Source of the DNA: FEN-1219 sp039933105 | GTDB taxonomy: Bacteria > Pseudomonadota > Gammaproteobacteria > Steroidobacterales > Rariloculaceae | DNA length: 64,000 nt | Assembly (NCBI GenBank): GCA_039933105.1 | Contig: JBDTOT010000003.1 | Coordinates: 104,292 to 168,291, forward strand | Direction of reading: 5' to 3' | Shown: positions 32,676 to 41,832 of the stretch, piece after piece | Numbering within the stretch: position 1 is the first letter of the stretch | Layout: every line of letters starts with the position of its first letter | The notes under the pieces: model-generated | Database searches by the model: none | What the model was told of the DNA's origin: nothing | The model's input: only the letters and a program-made list of their open reading frames with translations | Made by a program: the position numbers and the translations under genes

Positions 32676-33785
32676 CTACCGATAAAACTGCAGCACTTTC
32701 TCGGACACATACTCGGCATCATCGAAACTCATGGCGGTATTCAGCGGTAGCAGCAACATCCTCGTGTAAAGGCGCTCGGTGAAGGGCAGTCGGACATCCC
32801 GAAAGCCAAGGCCTGGAAGCTGATGGACGGCTTTGCCGCCAAACTGGACTATGGTCCTGACGCCGTTGCGCTCCAAGTGAGCCTTCAACTCGTCTCTGGC
32901 CTCTGCCTCGATCTCGTAGTTCTGGAAAACGTCAAAGTGCCCGCCTCCGGCGTCCGGCCCCGGAGGTAGGACGACCTCAGCGCACGCGCCGAGCCGTTGC
33001 TGATAGCTGCTGGCGAGCTTGCGTCTCTTGTCAATCTCATCGCTAAAGGTCTTAAGCTTGAAGTCCAAGACTGCAGCCTGCAAGTTATCGAGTCGGCAAT
33101 TCGTTCCCCAACCGATTACCTGTCCGTTTTCATCGCGCCCATGATCCCGGAGCAGGCGGATCTTTCTCGCGATCTCGTCGTCGTTGGTTACCACAGCGCC
33201 GCCGTCGCCGAAGCATCCCAATAACTTGGCAGGATAGAAACTAAACGTGCCCGCAATACCGAAAGTTCCAGCGAACCTCCCGTTGAACTTAGACCCAAGC
33301 GCCTGCGCGGCGTCTTCCACTATTCGCGCACCACAATCGGCGGCGATACGCAGGATCGGGTCCATGTTGGCGGTTCGTCCGTTGAGCTGCACCGGCATGA
33401 TCGCCCGCGTGCGAACAGTGACTGCTGCGCTGGCCGATTCCGCGTCCATGAGGTGGTCCGCGCCACACTCCACGAGCACAGGCGTCGCACCGGCGTAGTG
33501 AATTGCGGCGGCACTTGCAACGTATGTGTGTGCCGGAACCAGCACTTCGTCGCCAGGCCCTATTCCCGCCGCCATCAATACCAACGTCAGAGCGTTGGTA
33601 CCGTCGGCAACGCCCATTGCGTGCGCGACGCCGAGATATCGGCTTAGGTTCTTCTCGAATTGGTCAAGATCTTTCTGAAGGATGTATGCGCCCCGGCGCA
33701 TCACATCGACGACGACGTTCGTGAGCTCGGTCTCCTGCCTACTGAACAGCGCTCCATAATTAAAGAACGGTATCGATCGATTCAT
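32676..33785 (-). CDS. DegT/DnrJ/EryC1/StrS family sugar aminotransferase
   Basis: A 369-residue PLP-dependent enzyme that would aminate an NDP-keto-sugar using glutamate. DGTNALTLVLMAAG is the cofactor loop, EDAAQALGSKFNGR follows, and FSFYPAKLLGCFGDGG carries the Schiff-base lysine. I use ATG 33785, where the family-typical IPFFNYGALF begins; the longer frame to 33905 overlaps the methyltransferase gene. It lies nine bases upstream of the sugar transferase gene and one block from the WbpM-like dehydratase, so UDP-4-amino-4,6-dideoxy-GlcNAc is a reasonable product guess. A related aminotransferase at 36487 belongs to the amidino-sugar module. Confidence 0.92.
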   Translation of the reverse strand: MNRSIPFFNYGALFSRQETELTNVVVDVMRRGAYILQKDLDQFEKNLSRYLGVAHAMGVADGTNALTLVLMAAGIGPGDEVLVPAHTYVASAAAIHYAGATPVLVECGADHLMDAESASAAVTVRTRAIMPVQLNGRTANMDPILRIAADCGARIVEDAAQALGSKFNGRFAGTFGIAGTFSFYPAKLLGCFGDGGAVVTNDDEIARKIRLLRDHGRDENGQVIGWGTNCRLDNLQAAVLDFKLKTFSDEIDKRRKLASSYQQRLGACAEVVLPPGPDAGGGHFDVFQNYEIEAEARDELKAHLERNGVRTIVQFGGKAVHQLPGLGFRDVRLPFTERLYTRMLLLPLNTAMSFDDAEYVSEKVLQFYR

Positions 33786-33828
33786 CGCAATGCACTCTCC
33801 ACTAAACGAGATGTCCACTAACCAACGG

Positions 33829-34611
33829 TTACTGAAGCACGGCCGCGCAGTAAATAACCTTATGACGACGGTCCGGCACGTCGGCGGGGATCGACACGGG
33901 CTCAACGTATCGCGACGCCTCGGTCAACTCCGCGGGCATCGAAACCAGCCGACCGAAAATCAATCGCTTCAGCAGTTGCTTCCCTTTCATGGTCTTCGGC
34001 ACGACGCCAAGCGCCACCGCAAGCCTCTTCATTGGGCGAAGAATCCGCTGCAATAGAGAAACCGTGTCGATGGGCAGGTACCCGAAGCACCTAACGGCAA
34101 ACCCTCGACGGCTCAGACGTTCATTCAACTCGACAGGCCCCAGGTAAACGTGGCTGTGAGGGCTTGGGTTGAAGTCTGGCAAGTCCTTGTTGGCTACAAC
34201 GACTAGCAATTGGCCATTGGGCCGAAGCACGCGACGAGACTCATCGAGGAATTTGTCGATATTCGGCACGTAGTAGAGGGCTTCGCAAATGATGACAACG
34301 TCCTTCGACGAATCTGGAAACGGAAGCGCCTGAGCGTCGAAACGTGACACGCTTATCCGATTGCCATAGTGGCTTCGGCATCGCGCGACCATCGTGTCGC
34401 TGACGTCTCCGGCCACCAGTGACTTGGCAACCGCTTTCAGCAACCCAAGTCCGGGGCCTGTTCCGCAGGCGACCTCGACGACGTCCCCTCCTTTGCAAAG
34501 GCGTCGTGCCCACAGGTAACGATTTTGAAGACGCTCGAGTTGCTCGCCGGACATCGGTTCGCCGGCAACCTCAGACACCTCGACGTAGTCAATTTCCACC
34601 TGTGTCACCAA
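33829..34611 (-). CDS. Class I SAM-dependent methyltransferase
   Basis: A 260-residue Rossmann-fold methyltransferase. VVEVACGTGPGLGLL (near 43) is the SAM-binding motif I, SRFDAQALPFPDSSKDVVIICEALYYV gives motifs II and III, and VLRPNGQLLVVVANK motif IV. The C-terminal part has no membrane segment. The start is a TTG at 34611 with GGAG seven bases upstream, or a GTG next to it. It could methylate a sugar hydroxyl or amine in the repeat unit, but the target cannot be inferred. It sits between the amidino-sugar module and the DegT/sugar transferase pair, 43 bases before the aminotransferase gene. Confidence 0.88.
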   Translation of the reverse strand: MVTQVEIDYVEVSEVAGEPMSGEQLERLQNRYLWARRLCKGGDVVEVACGTGPGLGLLKAVAKSLVAGDVSDTMVARCRSHYGNRISVSRFDAQALPFPDSSKDVVIICEALYYVPNIDKFLDESRRVLRPNGQLLVVVANKDLPDFNPSPHSHVYLGPVELNERLSRRGFAVRCFGYLPIDTVSLLQRILRPMKRLAVALGVVPKTMKGKQLLKRLIFGRLVSMPAELTEASRYVEPVSIPADVPDRRHKVIYCAAVLQ

Positions 34612-34760
34612 GAATTTTCTCCAGGACCACCGACGGCTAATTCGATAACAACACCGACCTCGAGGCTAAGCTCGACGGCCACAAACGGCGTGCATTATAG
34701 GGGAAGTCGCTGCTCACTATGGAGTCTTCGGCAGGAGACTGCTGCCAATTTCTCTCGCCC

Positions 34761-35222
34761 CTACAGCTTGCGGACCAGCGTCGCCGGATTCCCCGCGTAT
34801 ATCCCCGGAACGTCGATATTTTTGGTGACAACGGCGCCGGCTCCGATGACCGCTCGATCGCATATTGTGACCGGCAGAATCGTCGCGTTGCTTCCGATCG
34901 AAACGTTAGATCCCACCCGCGTCTCCTTCCACACGGTCCTGTCCCCGCGTGCGGGTCCGCCCGTGCTGTAGGTGTCATTGATGAACATCACGCCATGTGC
35001 GACGGTGGTGTCGTCCCCTATCGTCACGAGTTCGCAAATGAAGCTGTGCGACTGTATACGACAGCGCCGACCGATGAGGACGCCCTTCTGGATCTCGACG
35101 AACGGCCCGATGAAAGTATCGTCCCCGATCACGCACTCGTAGATATTGACCGGCTCGACAACGGTTACGTTGGCGCCGAATGTCACACTACGTATGCTGG
35201 CGCTCTTGCACGTCGGATTCAT
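34761..35222 (-). CDS. Left-handed beta-helix N-acetyltransferase (WbpD/WlbB-like)
   Basis: A 153-residue hexapeptide-repeat acyltransferase, a size and order typical of WbpD, which acetylates the 3-amino group of UDP-2-acetamido-3-amino-glucuronate. Repeats such as IGDDTFIGPFVEIQ, GDDTTVAHGVMFIND and IGAGAVVTKNIDVPGIYAG show the beta-helix, with HGVMFIND giving the catalytic-type histidine loop. It overlaps the upstream GT4 gene by four bases (ATGA). With the WbpE- and WbpB-like enzymes at 36487 and 37593 it completes the oxidation-amination-acetylation steps of the di-N-acetylated mannuronate route. Confidence in the exact substrate is moderate. Confidence 0.88.
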   Translation of the reverse strand: MNPTCKSASIRSVTFGANVTVVEPVNIYECVIGDDTFIGPFVEIQKGVLIGRRCRIQSHSFICELVTIGDDTTVAHGVMFINDTYSTGGPARGDRTVWKETRVGSNVSIGSNATILPVTICDRAVIGAGAVVTKNIDVPGIYAGNPATLVRKL

Positions 35223-36469
35223 GCCGCCCGTCCCTTCTCCGTCACCGCGATCCGCTCGATATAGTCGGCGTAGCGCTCCAAGATAGCCTCGATCGCGAAT
35301 TCTCGCTCGAACAACTCGCGGGCACGACGTCCCATCGCGCGCCGCGCCTCGGGATCGTCGTGAAGAGCTTGCAGCGCCGCCTCGATACCGGCCGCATCCT
35401 CCGCTCGTATCTGCACGCCAATCCGCTCCCGGCGGATCAGTTCCTCCGCTTCGCCGGGGCAGCTCGACAGCAGAGGACGGCCCGCGGCCATATAGTCGAA
35501 TATCTTCGTAGGCAGCGAGAAACCGTACTCCGCGCTATACGGCGCGACAAGAACATCGGCAATCTCGTTAAGGGCGCCCATTCCGACTGCGTCCACCCAT
35601 CCGACGAACACAATGTCGGGGCAAGCTGCAGCCTGCTTACGATACCGCTGCTCCAGGTCACCCTTGCCGGCGATCACCAGCTTAACGGGGAGGCGCCCGG
35701 ACAGGTTCTTTACGGCCGCAATAGTGGCTTCGAGCGGCCGGGAGGGGGACAGGGTTCCCGTGAAGACACAAATGAAATCGCTGTCCGAAAGCCCCTGCGA
35801 CCGCAAAACCGCCACTCGGGCAGCGACAGCGCCACCGTCGGGGCGAGTGCTCCTCGCACCCGTGTGAAATACCGCATCCGTGACTCTCCTTGGGCGCCCC
35901 GCATGCTCAAGCCCATACGCCAGCTGTCGCTCGGTGACCGCCGTCATCGCCGTCGCCGTCTTGCAGACCTTCTGCAACGCGGCGAATTTTCCGGCAAGAG
36001 CTAGCCTTCCTAACGGGCGCAGAGCCCGCGGCAACCAGCGGATGTAGTCCTCGGGCCATTCGTCCCGCACGTCGATGACAACGGGTATTCGGCGGGCGGA
36101 AGCAAACGCAGAGATCACCTCGCAGGCCTCGATGGTGGGGATGGCAGTTACGATGACGTCCGGGAGCGGCTCGGCGCCAATCTGCTTTGCGAGATTTCTC
36201 GCGTGCTCGGAAACGTGGCGTAGACGCGCCAAGCTGACATTCTTGCGATACCCCGTGCCGCCTACGAGCACGATCTCCACACCATCGCAGTTGACGCGCG
36301 TGTTGGGCACACCCACGAAATCCAAAGTCTGATGGGAAAAATTGCACGCCCACCAGACTACCTGGTGCCCGCGCCGCGCCACCACCCGTGTCAGCTCGCC
36401 GTACCGCAAGAGACGCTGACCCGTCTGTATCGGCAGGGGCTCGCCCAGCTCTACGAACCAAACGCGCAT
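35219..36469 (-). CDS. GT4 family glycosyltransferase
   Basis: A GT-B transferase of 416 residues. The start MRVWFVELGEPLPIQTGQRL resembles WbnH/WbuB-like O-antigen transferases, with a glutamate-rich N-terminal loop. VFTGTLSPSRPLEATI opens the donor domain, and LVAPYSAEYGFSLPTKIFDYMAAGRP is the equivalent of the E-x7-E region. I use ATG 36469; the longer open frame to 36844 overlaps the aminotransferase gene. It sits inside the amidino-sugar module between the WbpE- and WbpD-like genes, so it may transfer that sugar or its neighbour. Confidence 0.9.
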   Translation of the reverse strand: MRVWFVELGEPLPIQTGQRLLRYGELTRVVARRGHQVVWWACNFSHQTLDFVGVPNTRVNCDGVEIVLVGGTGYRKNVSLARLRHVSEHARNLAKQIGAEPLPDVIVTAIPTIEACEVISAFASARRIPVVIDVRDEWPEDYIRWLPRALRPLGRLALAGKFAALQKVCKTATAMTAVTERQLAYGLEHAGRPRRVTDAVFHTGARSTRPDGGAVAARVAVLRSQGLSDSDFICVFTGTLSPSRPLEATIAAVKNLSGRLPVKLVIAGKGDLEQRYRKQAAACPDIVFVGWVDAVGMGALNEIADVLVAPYSAEYGFSLPTKIFDYMAAGRPLLSSCPGEAEELIRRERIGVQIRAEDAAGIEAALQALHDDPEARRAMGRRARELFEREFAIEAILERYADYIERIAVTEKGRAA

Positions 36470-36486
36470 TGGCGGCTCGACGGAGA

Positions 36487-37596
36487 TCAAACGTTCGCGA
36501 CGGCGGTGAAAGCCGAGATCACCATGTCCTGTTCTGCTTCCGAGATGTCGGCGCAAATCGGCAGGGAAAGAACCCGGCCCGCGATCCGCTCCGTTACGGG
36601 AAGGACAACGTCGGCGGACCAACGGCGATAGGCGGGCTGTTTGTGCAAAGGCACCGGATAGTGGACCCCGGTCGCAATACCGGCGGCGCTCAACGCCGTC
36701 TGCACCGCGTCGCGGTTCGACACCTCGACGACGTATAAGTGATACGCCGATAGAGTGTCGCCGGGCGGCTCGATAGTCTTGAACCCGAGCGGCCGGAGCG
36801 CAGCATCGTAGTGTTTCGCCACGGCGCGGCGGCGCTCGTTCCATTTCGAAAGATACTTCAGTTTCACGGAGAGCACGGCGCCCTGGATGCCGTCCATGCG
36901 GTGGTTGTAGCCGGCAATGTCGTGCGTGTACTTGCTCAGCCGGCCGTGGTCGCGCAACTTCCGGACGCGCTCGGCCAAAGCGTCGTCATTCGTTACGATC
37001 GCGCCGGCGTCCCCATAGGCGCCGAGATTCTTGCCGGGGTAGAAACTGAACGTAGCCGCGCTGCCGAAACCGCCCATTTTTCTCCCACTCTGGGTCGCCC
37101 CGTGAGCCTGCGCGGCATCTTCGACTATGGCGATACCTCGGGCGCGGGCGAATTCCGCCATCTCGGACATCCGGCACGGCGTGCCGTAGAGATGGACAGG
37201 CAATATCGCCTTGGTCCGATTTGTAACCGCGGATTTCATGGCCCTTAAATCCATCGTGTACGCCGCCGGCTCGATGTCGACGAACACCGGCGTCGCCCCC
37301 ACGTGCCGGATAGCGCCAGCTGAAGCGGAAAACGTATGCCCAACCGTGACGACCTCGTCACCCTCGCCGACTCCCAGCGCTTCCAGGGCAAGCGAGATCG
37401 CAGACGTTCCGCTCGAGCACCCAATGGCGTGCTTTGTATCCTGGAACGCGGCAAAGGCGGCTTCGAAGCTCTCGACATGCGGCCCAAGGATAAATGCCTT
37501 GCTCTCAAGAACTTGAGCAATCGCCGTTGCGACTTCATCCTTGATCGCTGCGTATTGGCGATCGAGGTTTACAAAAGGAATCTTGGCCGCGCTCAT
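36487..37596 (-). CDS. DegT-family sugar aminotransferase (WbpE-like)
   Basis: A 369-residue PLP enzyme. The start IPFVNLDRQYAAIKDEV, GTSAISLALEALGVG, EDAAQAHGATQSGRKMG and FSFYPGKNLGAYGDAGAI (Schiff-base lysine) match aminotransferases that form UDP-2-acetamido-3-amino sugars, as WbpE/WlbC do after oxidation by WbpB/WlbA. It overlaps the WbpB-like gene by four bases (ATGA), the same coupling as in known wbp/wlb clusters. The product would be handed to the hexapeptide acetyltransferase at 34761. Confidence 0.92.
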   Translation of the reverse strand: MSAAKIPFVNLDRQYAAIKDEVATAIAQVLESKAFILGPHVESFEAAFAAFQDTKHAIGCSSGTSAISLALEALGVGEGDEVVTVGHTFSASAGAIRHVGATPVFVDIEPAAYTMDLRAMKSAVTNRTKAILPVHLYGTPCRMSEMAEFARARGIAIVEDAAQAHGATQSGRKMGGFGSAATFSFYPGKNLGAYGDAGAIVTNDDALAERVRKLRDHGRLSKYTHDIAGYNHRMDGIQGAVLSVKLKYLSKWNERRRAVAKHYDAALRPLGFKTIEPPGDTLSAYHLYVVEVSNRDAVQTALSAAGIATGVHYPVPLHKQPAYRRWSADVVLPVTERIAGRVLSLPICADISEAEQDMVISAFTAVANV

Positions 37597-38690
37597 TTAC
37601 GCTCGCCCAGTCGGGAAAATTCGGGCCGGAAACGCAGCGGCACTTCTTTTCCCGTGATCGCCGACTCGTACATCGCGATGATCAGTTCGAGCGAGCGCAT
37701 ACCCTCGATTCCGTCGACGAGACGCGGCCCGCCGGCCCGGAGCGCAGCCACGACTCCTTCCAGGTATCGCTGATGCCCAAAGCCGTAGACGTTGGGCGGA
37801 TTCTCACTGAACGTCGACATTATCTCTTCATCCTCGGGGACGGGCTGCTCGAATTGCCACGTCTTCATCCGGTTTACTGCAAAGCCCCCAATCTCGACCG
37901 ACCCATTCTCGCCAAGGACGGACAGGCTTCCTTCCAGGTCCCTTGGCCGGGTAGCCGTGGTCGCCTCTACTACACCGATTGCACCATTGCGGAAAGTGAT
38001 AATCGCAACGCCGGTATCCTCCGCCTCTATATTGGCAAGCGCCTTTCGCGTTCTGGCGAACACGCTCACCGGCTCGCCCAGCATCCACATGAGCAAGTCG
38101 ATGTGGTGGCTCGCCTGGTTCGCGAATACGCCGCCATCGAACGCCCACGTCCCGCGCCATGTGTCCTGGTCGTAGTAGGACTGCTTTCTGCACCAACGCA
38201 CGCGGACGGTGCCCATCACGATCTTCCCGAACCTGCCGCTGTCCAGCGCCTCGCGCAATTTGATAACCGGGAGGTTGTAGCGGTTCTGCTTGACGACGAA
38301 CAGCTTGATGCCCGCCCGGTCGCAAGCGAGCACCATGGACTGCGCGTCTTCCAGCGTCAGCGCCATCGGCTTCTCGACAATGATGGTCTTGCCGTGGGGC
38401 GCGAGCGCGATGACATGCTGCGCGTGAATTCCGCTTTCGGTTAATACGCATACCACGTCGAGAGAATCGCGGTGGATGCGCATCATCTCGTGCATATCCG
38501 TAAATGACGGCACGCTGGTCTTTTTCGCGGCCTGCTCCGCCCGCTCCGCTTTCAGATCGCATACCGCGACCAGCCGGGCGTTCTGGATGTGGCCGCCGCC
38601 CAGAAGCTCTAAGTAACGCTGCGCGATTCGGCCACACCCGACCAGGGCGAATCCAACGGGATTGTCTTTCAAGGATCTGGCCTTTGTCAT
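37593..38690 (-). CDS. Gfo/Idh/MocA family oxidoreductase (WbpB/WlbA-like)
   Basis: A 365-residue NAD(H)-dependent sugar dehydrogenase. GFALVGCGRIAQRYLELL is the Rossmann dinucleotide loop, EKPMAL the family motif with catalytic lysine near 100, and GGVFANQASHHIDLLMWML places the catalytic histidine region near 190. WbpB/WlbA oxidise UDP-GlcNAcA at C3, and the next gene encodes the matching aminotransferase. I use ATG 38690. No UDP-GlcNAc 6-dehydrogenase (WbpA) is in the window, so the uronic acid substrate must come from elsewhere or a different NDP-sugar is used. Confidence 0.9.
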   Translation of the reverse strand: MTKARSLKDNPVGFALVGCGRIAQRYLELLGGGHIQNARLVAVCDLKAERAEQAAKKTSVPSFTDMHEMMRIHRDSLDVVCVLTESGIHAQHVIALAPHGKTIIVEKPMALTLEDAQSMVLACDRAGIKLFVVKQNRYNLPVIKLREALDSGRFGKIVMGTVRVRWCRKQSYYDQDTWRGTWAFDGGVFANQASHHIDLLMWMLGEPVSVFARTRKALANIEAEDTGVAIITFRNGAIGVVEATTATRPRDLEGSLSVLGENGSVEIGGFAVNRMKTWQFEQPVPEDEEIMSTFSENPPNVYGFGHQRYLEGVVAALRAGGPRLVDGIEGMRSLELIIAMYESAITGKEVPLRFRPEFSRLGERK

Positions 38691-38739
38691 TGATTGCGGA
38701 AGGAACTGCTGCGGCCTCGGCCGCAGCACAGCTGCAGCA

Positions 38740-39909
38740 CTATTGCAGAGCGCGCGGGCGGACAATCCTCTTCACGAAACGAATAACCCATCCGTCGTGA
38801 CGCTCGAAAACAAACCGGTTCGACGGGTAGTCGCGATGGGTTCTTTTCGGGATGTTCATGATTTCCGAAAACTCTTTCTCCGATAGGCGCATTTTCTTCC
38901 TGAAGAACTCGAGGTCGGACCGCTCAGTTTCCGCATCATGTAGCGGCTTTTCCACGTCGAGCAACGCCTCCTCCCTCGATATCTGGCCAGCCAGAATCAG
39001 GCTCGACAGGTGTGCCCTGCGCTTGTCGATATTGAAGCGGCGAGGCAGAAAATAGGCCTGGAAGAAACGGGTGAAAATGGACTCGTAGTGCTTTCCGCCA
39101 TAATCGCGCCATCCGAGCTTTTCCTGGATCAACTTCTTCGCTGCCTGCTTGTCGTATGTGACGTAGTTCAATATCGGAACGTACTTTATCCGCCGGATGA
39201 AAAAATAGTAGAAGTAGCGTGCGAGCGAGCAACGGGGAAGCGAACGGATCCGCTTCTCGCCGAACAGTCGGTTGATCGCCGTGATATGCCTCAGGTCTCG
39301 GTTGTCGTACATCCAGCTTTCCGGCATCACCGATTCGGTGGCGATATTCCCACCGCTGATGACGTACTTGACCCCCTCGTTCGAGGCGGTCCTGAACAGC
39401 AGCGCCATGATTGCGTGATCTGTCACGACTTCGATATTCGCCACGCCGGACTTGAACAGGGCAAGTTGAATGGAGCGGAATTCATCCCAGTCCGCTACGT
39501 AGGTCCTCAAGTCGATATCGAGAGCCTTCAGGGTCTTCTCGATATTGCTCACGGCGAGCTCCGAATTCCAGCCGTTATCGAAATGCACGGCCAGCGGGCG
39601 CAGACCCAGTTCCTTCACCGTGTACGCCACCATCGTGCTGTCTACACCGCCGCTAACGCCGATGATGCAGTCGTAATCCTTCCCGCGCGACGCCCGTCTG
39701 ATTTCCTCAACGAGAGCCTCCAGCTTGCGCTCGCGTTCGTCAGACGGCGCAATTTCGGCGGTGACACGCGCGTCATATTGCTTGCAATGGTTGCAGATCC
39801 CCCGTTCGTCGAACACGATCTCCGGGTCGCTGGTGTCCATGATGCACCGCACGCATAGCGCCACGCCGGCATCGCGTTCGCCGCGAATCCGTGCGCCGAT
39901 GTCGTTCAC
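38740..39909 (-). CDS. wbpG: N-acetyl sugar amidotransferase (WbpG/PseA-like)
   Basis: A 389-residue ATP-pyrophosphatase that activates the carbonyl of an acetamido group with ATP and replaces it with ammonia to give an acetamidino sugar. The N-terminal CVRCIMDTSDPEIVFDERG and ICNHC form the Cys-rich signature of the family, and GVSGGVDSTMVAYTVKELGL is the PP-loop. Ammonia would come from the HisF2/HisH2 pair encoded immediately upstream. In the Pseudomonas O-antigen locus the same trio makes the amidino form of di-N-acetylated mannuronate, and the WbpB, WbpE and WbpD analogues downstream here support the same pathway. Confidence 0.92.
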   Translation of the reverse strand: MNDIGARIRGERDAGVALCVRCIMDTSDPEIVFDERGICNHCKQYDARVTAEIAPSDERERKLEALVEEIRRASRGKDYDCIIGVSGGVDSTMVAYTVKELGLRPLAVHFDNGWNSELAVSNIEKTLKALDIDLRTYVADWDEFRSIQLALFKSGVANIEVVTDHAIMALLFRTASNEGVKYVISGGNIATESVMPESWMYDNRDLRHITAINRLFGEKRIRSLPRCSLARYFYYFFIRRIKYVPILNYVTYDKQAAKKLIQEKLGWRDYGGKHYESIFTRFFQAYFLPRRFNIDKRRAHLSSLILAGQISREEALLDVEKPLHDAETERSDLEFFRKKMRLSEKEFSEIMNIPKRTHRDYPSNRFVFERHDGWVIRFVKRIVRPRALQ

Positions 39910-39919
39910 AGTATGTTGC

Positions 39920-40675
39920 TCATTCGAACAGTTTCCTCATCTCGTCATACTTGGGATAAGTAATCAGTACGGCCTTGTGCTTCCCATGAAACACGAACAT
40001 GCTGCCGGCCGCTGCCGCTGAAGCACCGTGTTCTACCGCCTCGCGGAAGTGCTTCAGCGAACCCGCACCGCCGACCGCCACCACCGGCACTGACACCGCT
40101 TCGGAAACGCGGCGGATAAGTTCAAGATCGTATCCTTCCATGACGCCGTCCCGGTCGATAGCGTTCAGCAATATCTCGCCCGCCCCGCGCTTCTCCATAT
40201 CACGTGCATAGGAAACCGGGTCGGTCTTGAGGTCCCGGCGCCCGCCCTCAACGTAAACCGAATACTTGCCGAAAAGGCCGCGGCGGGCGTCTATCGAGAC
40301 GACGACGCTGGAACTACCCGCCAGCCCCGCCGCATCGGAGACGAGCCCGGGATTGGTTGCCGCCGTATTGATAACGATTTTTTCGACTCCGAGTGAGTAC
40401 AGGCGCCTGATCTGCTCCAAGGTGGTAATTCCGCCTCCGTAGCCGAACGGCATGAACGCCTCGCTCGCAATGTCCTCCAGCAGCCTGAAGTTCGGTCCGT
40501 TTCCGGCAGAAGTCGCGCTGGTGTCGAGAAAGACCAGTTCGTCGACTTCCTTTTCATTGAAGATCCGCACTGCGTTGATGGGGTCTCCGACATACCGGTC
40601 CTTCTTGAACCTGACGGTCTTTACCAGCCCCCCGTTCTTCAGCAGCAGACACGGGATTATCCGGGCAATATGCAT
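39920..40675 (-). CDS. hisF2: HisF2-like ammonia-channelling synthase subunit of amidino-sugar synthesis
   Basis: A 251-residue TIM-barrel protein related to imidazole glycerol phosphate synthase HisF. The first strand reads IIPCLLLKNGGLVKTVRF; in true HisF this place has IPCLDV with the catalytic aspartate (Asp11), here replaced by Leu. The second acidic residue (VVSIDARRG) is kept. Loss of the first acid argues against histidine synthesis and for a role in passing ammonia from HisH2 to the WbpG-like enzyme. It directly abuts the hisH2 gene and lies 10 bases upstream of wbpG. Confidence 0.92.
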   Translation of the reverse strand: MHIARIIPCLLLKNGGLVKTVRFKKDRYVGDPINAVRIFNEKEVDELVFLDTSATSAGNGPNFRLLEDIASEAFMPFGYGGGITTLEQIRRLYSLGVEKIVINTAATNPGLVSDAAGLAGSSSVVVSIDARRGLFGKYSVYVEGGRRDLKTDPVSYARDMEKRGAGEILLNAIDRDGVMEGYDLELIRRVSEAVSVPVVAVGGAGSLKHFREAVEHGASAAAAGSMFVFHGKHKAVLITYPKYDEMRKLFE

Positions 40676-41284
40676 TCAGACCCCGGCAAAATTTCCCAGC
40701 AGCGTCATGCCATAGCGATGGCTCTTTTCCGGGTGGAACTGCGCGCCGTAGATATTCCCGCGTTGCACCATCACGGTGAAATCCATTCCGTAGTGCGCTG
40801 TCGCGAGCACGTCCGTAGGGTCCTTGCATAGCAGATGATAGGAATGGACGAAGTAGAAGCGTGGCGCGTCGAGTTTCTCCAGCAACGGGCCTGCTTTTTT
40901 CGGGTGCACGGTATTCCAGCCCATGTGCGGAATCTTCACCCCCACGCCCTCGGGGGGGCGCAGTTTGACGCAACCACCCTGGATAAGGCCCAGTCCCGCC
41001 TGCACCCCTTCCTCGCTGCCCGTTCCTAGCAACTGCATACCCAGGCAGACTCCGAGGATCGGGACCTTGCCGTTCACGACGCGGTCCCGTAGTGGCTCGG
41101 CTAGCCCGAGCGCATTCAATGCCTTTATGCCGTTGTCGAAGGCACCGATGCCGGGAAGCACTATCTTTTCGGCTTTCTCGATCGCGGCGGGAGTCGACGC
41201 CTCGCAAGCCTCGACGTTGATCTTCCGCAGCATGTTGAGCATGGAGCCAAGGTTGCACACTCCATAGGAAACTACCGCGATCAT
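40676..41284 (-). CDS. hisH2: HisH2-like glutamine amidotransferase subunit
   Basis: A 202-residue class I glutamine amidotransferase. GVCLGMQLLG (near 78) carries the nucleophilic cysteine and FHPEKSHRYG (near 185) the His-Glu of the triad. It should release ammonia from glutamine and pass it through the HisF2-like barrel. No other histidine-biosynthesis gene is nearby, and the next two genes are hisF2 and wbpG, so the amidino-sugar role is favoured. It is the first gene of the module; the upstream 840 bases carry only IS relics. Confidence 0.92.
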   Translation of the reverse strand: MIAVVSYGVCNLGSMLNMLRKINVEACEASTPAAIEKAEKIVLPGIGAFDNGIKALNALGLAEPLRDRVVNGKVPILGVCLGMQLLGTGSEEGVQAGLGLIQGGCVKLRPPEGVGVKIPHMGWNTVHPKKAGPLLEKLDAPRFYFVHSYHLLCKDPTDVLATAHYGMDFTVMVQRGNIYGAQFHPEKSHRYGMTLLGNFAGV

Positions 41285-41694
41285 CGGCTGGCAGAAGCTA
41301 TGGCTTGCGCGAATATCGGCCCGAGCAGCGGAATCGCTTGTTCAGCGCCGAAACCCCGGAGGTGCGCATTGCCGGAATAAAACGAATGACCAGGCAGATA
41401 CGTGCGACAGAGTCCGCTCTCGTCACAGAGCGCATCAGTTGCCCCTTACTATTCGCTCGCCCAAGGCCACCACCTCTTTGAACACTTGTTGAATGTAGGC
41501 TTGTTCCATCAGGTGTTTGCTTAATTTGGAGCGGAACTCTTCAGGGTCGCCACGTTGCCTTTACAAGAATCCCCAATTCCAAGGGACTCGAAATGGAGCG
41601 ATAAAGCGGAGCACCGATGATGGAAACACAAACATCTCTCTCTTTCAGTCATTCCACTAGCATCTTCAGATTGTCCGTGAGTTGACTTTTGGTA

Positions 41695-41832
41695 TCACCA
41701 AGCTGAGCAGGTAGTCATGGCGCCATCCCGCCTTTTCGGTAGCGGAGCGCTATTAGAATCGTCAGGCATTGTAGCGGCCTTGTTGGCCAACTGTTTAGCG
41801 AACTGAGCGGGCGTCAACCCGCCCAGTCGTAA
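41695..41832 (-). pseudogene. C-terminal relic of an IS3-family OrfB transposase
   Basis: The minus strand from 41832 reads RLGGLTPAQFAKQLANK, then MPDDSNSAPLPKRRDG and a stop at 41695-41697. This is the common tail of IS3-family integrases (…SLGGLTPAEFA…). The catalytic domain is absent, so only the end of the gene is left. Confidence 0.7.

Noticed and set aside
39920..41284. Histidine biosynthesis genes hisF and hisH
   Set aside because: The catalytic Asp of HisF is missing, there are no other his genes nearby, and a WbpG-like amidotransferase follows.
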